64,000 nucleotides of DNA. Source: Orientallactaga sibirica (Eukaryota; Chordata; Mammalia; Rodentia; Dipodidae). The notes beneath the pieces are model-generated. The model did not search any database. It was not told the origin of the DNA and saw nothing but the letters and a program-made list of their open reading frames with translations. Location: positions 36,967,501 through 37,031,500 of the forward strand of contig JAEOAD010000015.1 of NCBI GenBank assembly GCA_036365145.1. The letters are read 5' to 3'. This document shows positions 63,390 to 64,000 of the stretch, one piece after another. The first letter of the stretch is position 1. Each line of letters begins with the position of its first letter. Both the position numbers and the translations under genes were made by a program.

Positions 63390-63576
63390 TAATAATCTGG
63401 TTTTTTTTTTTTTTTTTTTTTTTTGGTTTTTTGAGGTAGGGTCTCACTCTGGCCCAGGCTGACCTGGAATTAACTATGTAGTCTCAGGGTGGCCTCGAAC
63501 TCATGGCGATCTCCTACCTCTGCCTCCTGAGTGCTGGGATTAAAGGCGTGCGCCACCATGCCCGGCTAATAATCTG
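63390..63576 (-). repeat. B1-type SINE, reverse, with 10-bp duplication
   Basis: B1 at 63400-63566 with a T25-type tail, ttttttgaggtagggtctca, gcctcctgagtgctgggatt, gtgcgccaccatgcccggc. Flanked by taataatctg at 63390-63399 and 63567-63576. Little diverged. Confidence 0.95.
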
Positions 63577-64000
63577 TTTTTTATTTTTAAAATTTTTATT
63601 GAGAACTTTAACATATGAAAATGTTGTAAATTATTCATATTCCCATCAAGTTATTCTCTCTTATTTATTTATTTATTTGACAGAGAGGGAAAGGGAGAGA
63701 GAGAGAGAGGATGGGCATGCCAGGGCCTCCAGCCACTGCAAATGAACTCTAGAAGCATGTGCCCCCTTGTGCATCTGGCTTATGTGGGTCCTGGGGAATC
63801 AAACCTGGGTCCTTTGGCTTTGCAGGCAAATGCCTTAATTGCTAAGCCATCCCTCCAGCCCCAAAGTTATTCTATTAAATCCCACCTCCCCTGCCCCATT
63901 TTACTGAGGTGCCTCCAGTGGGGTTATCAGTACTGTGGGCTCATGAATGAACTAGTCAGTTTCTCTGAGTTGGGGCAATGCCTCAGAGTACACATTCCCA
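63577..64000 (-). repeat. LINE-1 3' end, antisense, cut by window edge
   Basis: tttaaaatttttattgagaa, ctttaacatatgaaaatgtt, then 3'UTR text (cccattttactgaggtgcct, gtactgtgggctcatgaatg). A SINE is nested at 63658-63863. Continues beyond the window. Confidence 0.7.
63648..63873 (-). repeat. tRNA-headed SINE, reverse, with 10-bp duplication
   Basis: SINE at 63658-63863 (ttatttatttatttgacaga, gggcctccagccactgcaaa, gaatcaaacctgggtccttt, gctaagccatccctccagcc). Flanked by aagttattct at 63648-63657 and 63864-63873. Confidence 0.95.

Noticed and set aside
1..64000. CRISPR arrays, bacterial operons, phage or plasmid features
   Set aside because: The repeats are interspersed eukaryotic retroelements with target duplications; no regularly spaced repeats with unique spacers and no prokaryotic genes.

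Overview
The window is nuclear DNA of a rodent. It is AT-rich and made almost entirely of retroelements. I found no protein-coding host gene, rRNA, functional tRNA, CRISPR array or bacterial feature. Rodent origin is shown by B1-type (7SL-derived) SINEs, a very abundant tRNA-headed SINE with A and B boxes, B4- and B3-like SINEs, MT/ORR1-like MaLR LTRs, ERVL proviruses and rodent-type LINE-1 3' ends. The tRNA-headed SINE is not the mouse or rat B2 consensus as I know it. It fits a dipodoid (jerboa-like) rodent best, but I cannot confirm the species without a search.

Layout. 1-3.7 kb: LINE-1 remnants, SINEs and a MIR relic. 4-5.3 kb: an old LINE-1 with a twin-priming type inversion. 5.3-9.2 kb: an old sense LINE-1 split by a younger, internally deleted one. 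9.2-11.2 kb: unassigned sequence, a B1 and a solo MaLR LTR. 11.2-17.6 kb: reverse-strand ERVL provirus 2 (3' LTR and pol to gag) with four tRNA-headed SINEs, two B1s and a LINE-1 piece inserted. 17.6-23.5 kb: LINE-1 3' ends and a reverse-strand MaLR provirus that contains a second LTR type. 23.5-28.2 kb: SINEs and an old antisense LINE-1 with several insertions. 28.2-33.1 kb: reverse-strand ERVL provirus 1 (5' LTR, primer-binding site, gag, pol to dUTPase).

33.1-42.2 kb: an antisense LINE-1 5' fragment, then a long antisense LINE-1 with ORF1, endonuclease, RT and tandem monomer-like 5'UTR units, broken by a forward MaLR provirus whose LTRs are about 98% identical. 42.2-44.3 kb: a probable processed retrocopy with microsatellites, and a SINE split by a solo LTR. 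44.3-50.2 kb: two antisense LINE-1 pieces facing a sense one. 50.2-54.4 kb: older sequence with MIR and MLT1-like relics. 54.4-60.1 kb: a long antisense LINE-1 with a readable RT active site and Cys-rich C-terminal motif. 60.1-64 kb: SINEs, L2 relics and another LINE-1 3' end.

None of these elements keeps a complete set of genes. The value of the window is its nesting order, which can be read from target-site duplications and from LINE-1 sequence resuming on both sides of insertions. Most LINE-1 and ERV pieces lie antisense to the + strand, as expected if the region were an intron of a + strand gene, though no exon is visible. Most boundaries are by eye and uncertain by 5-30 bases.
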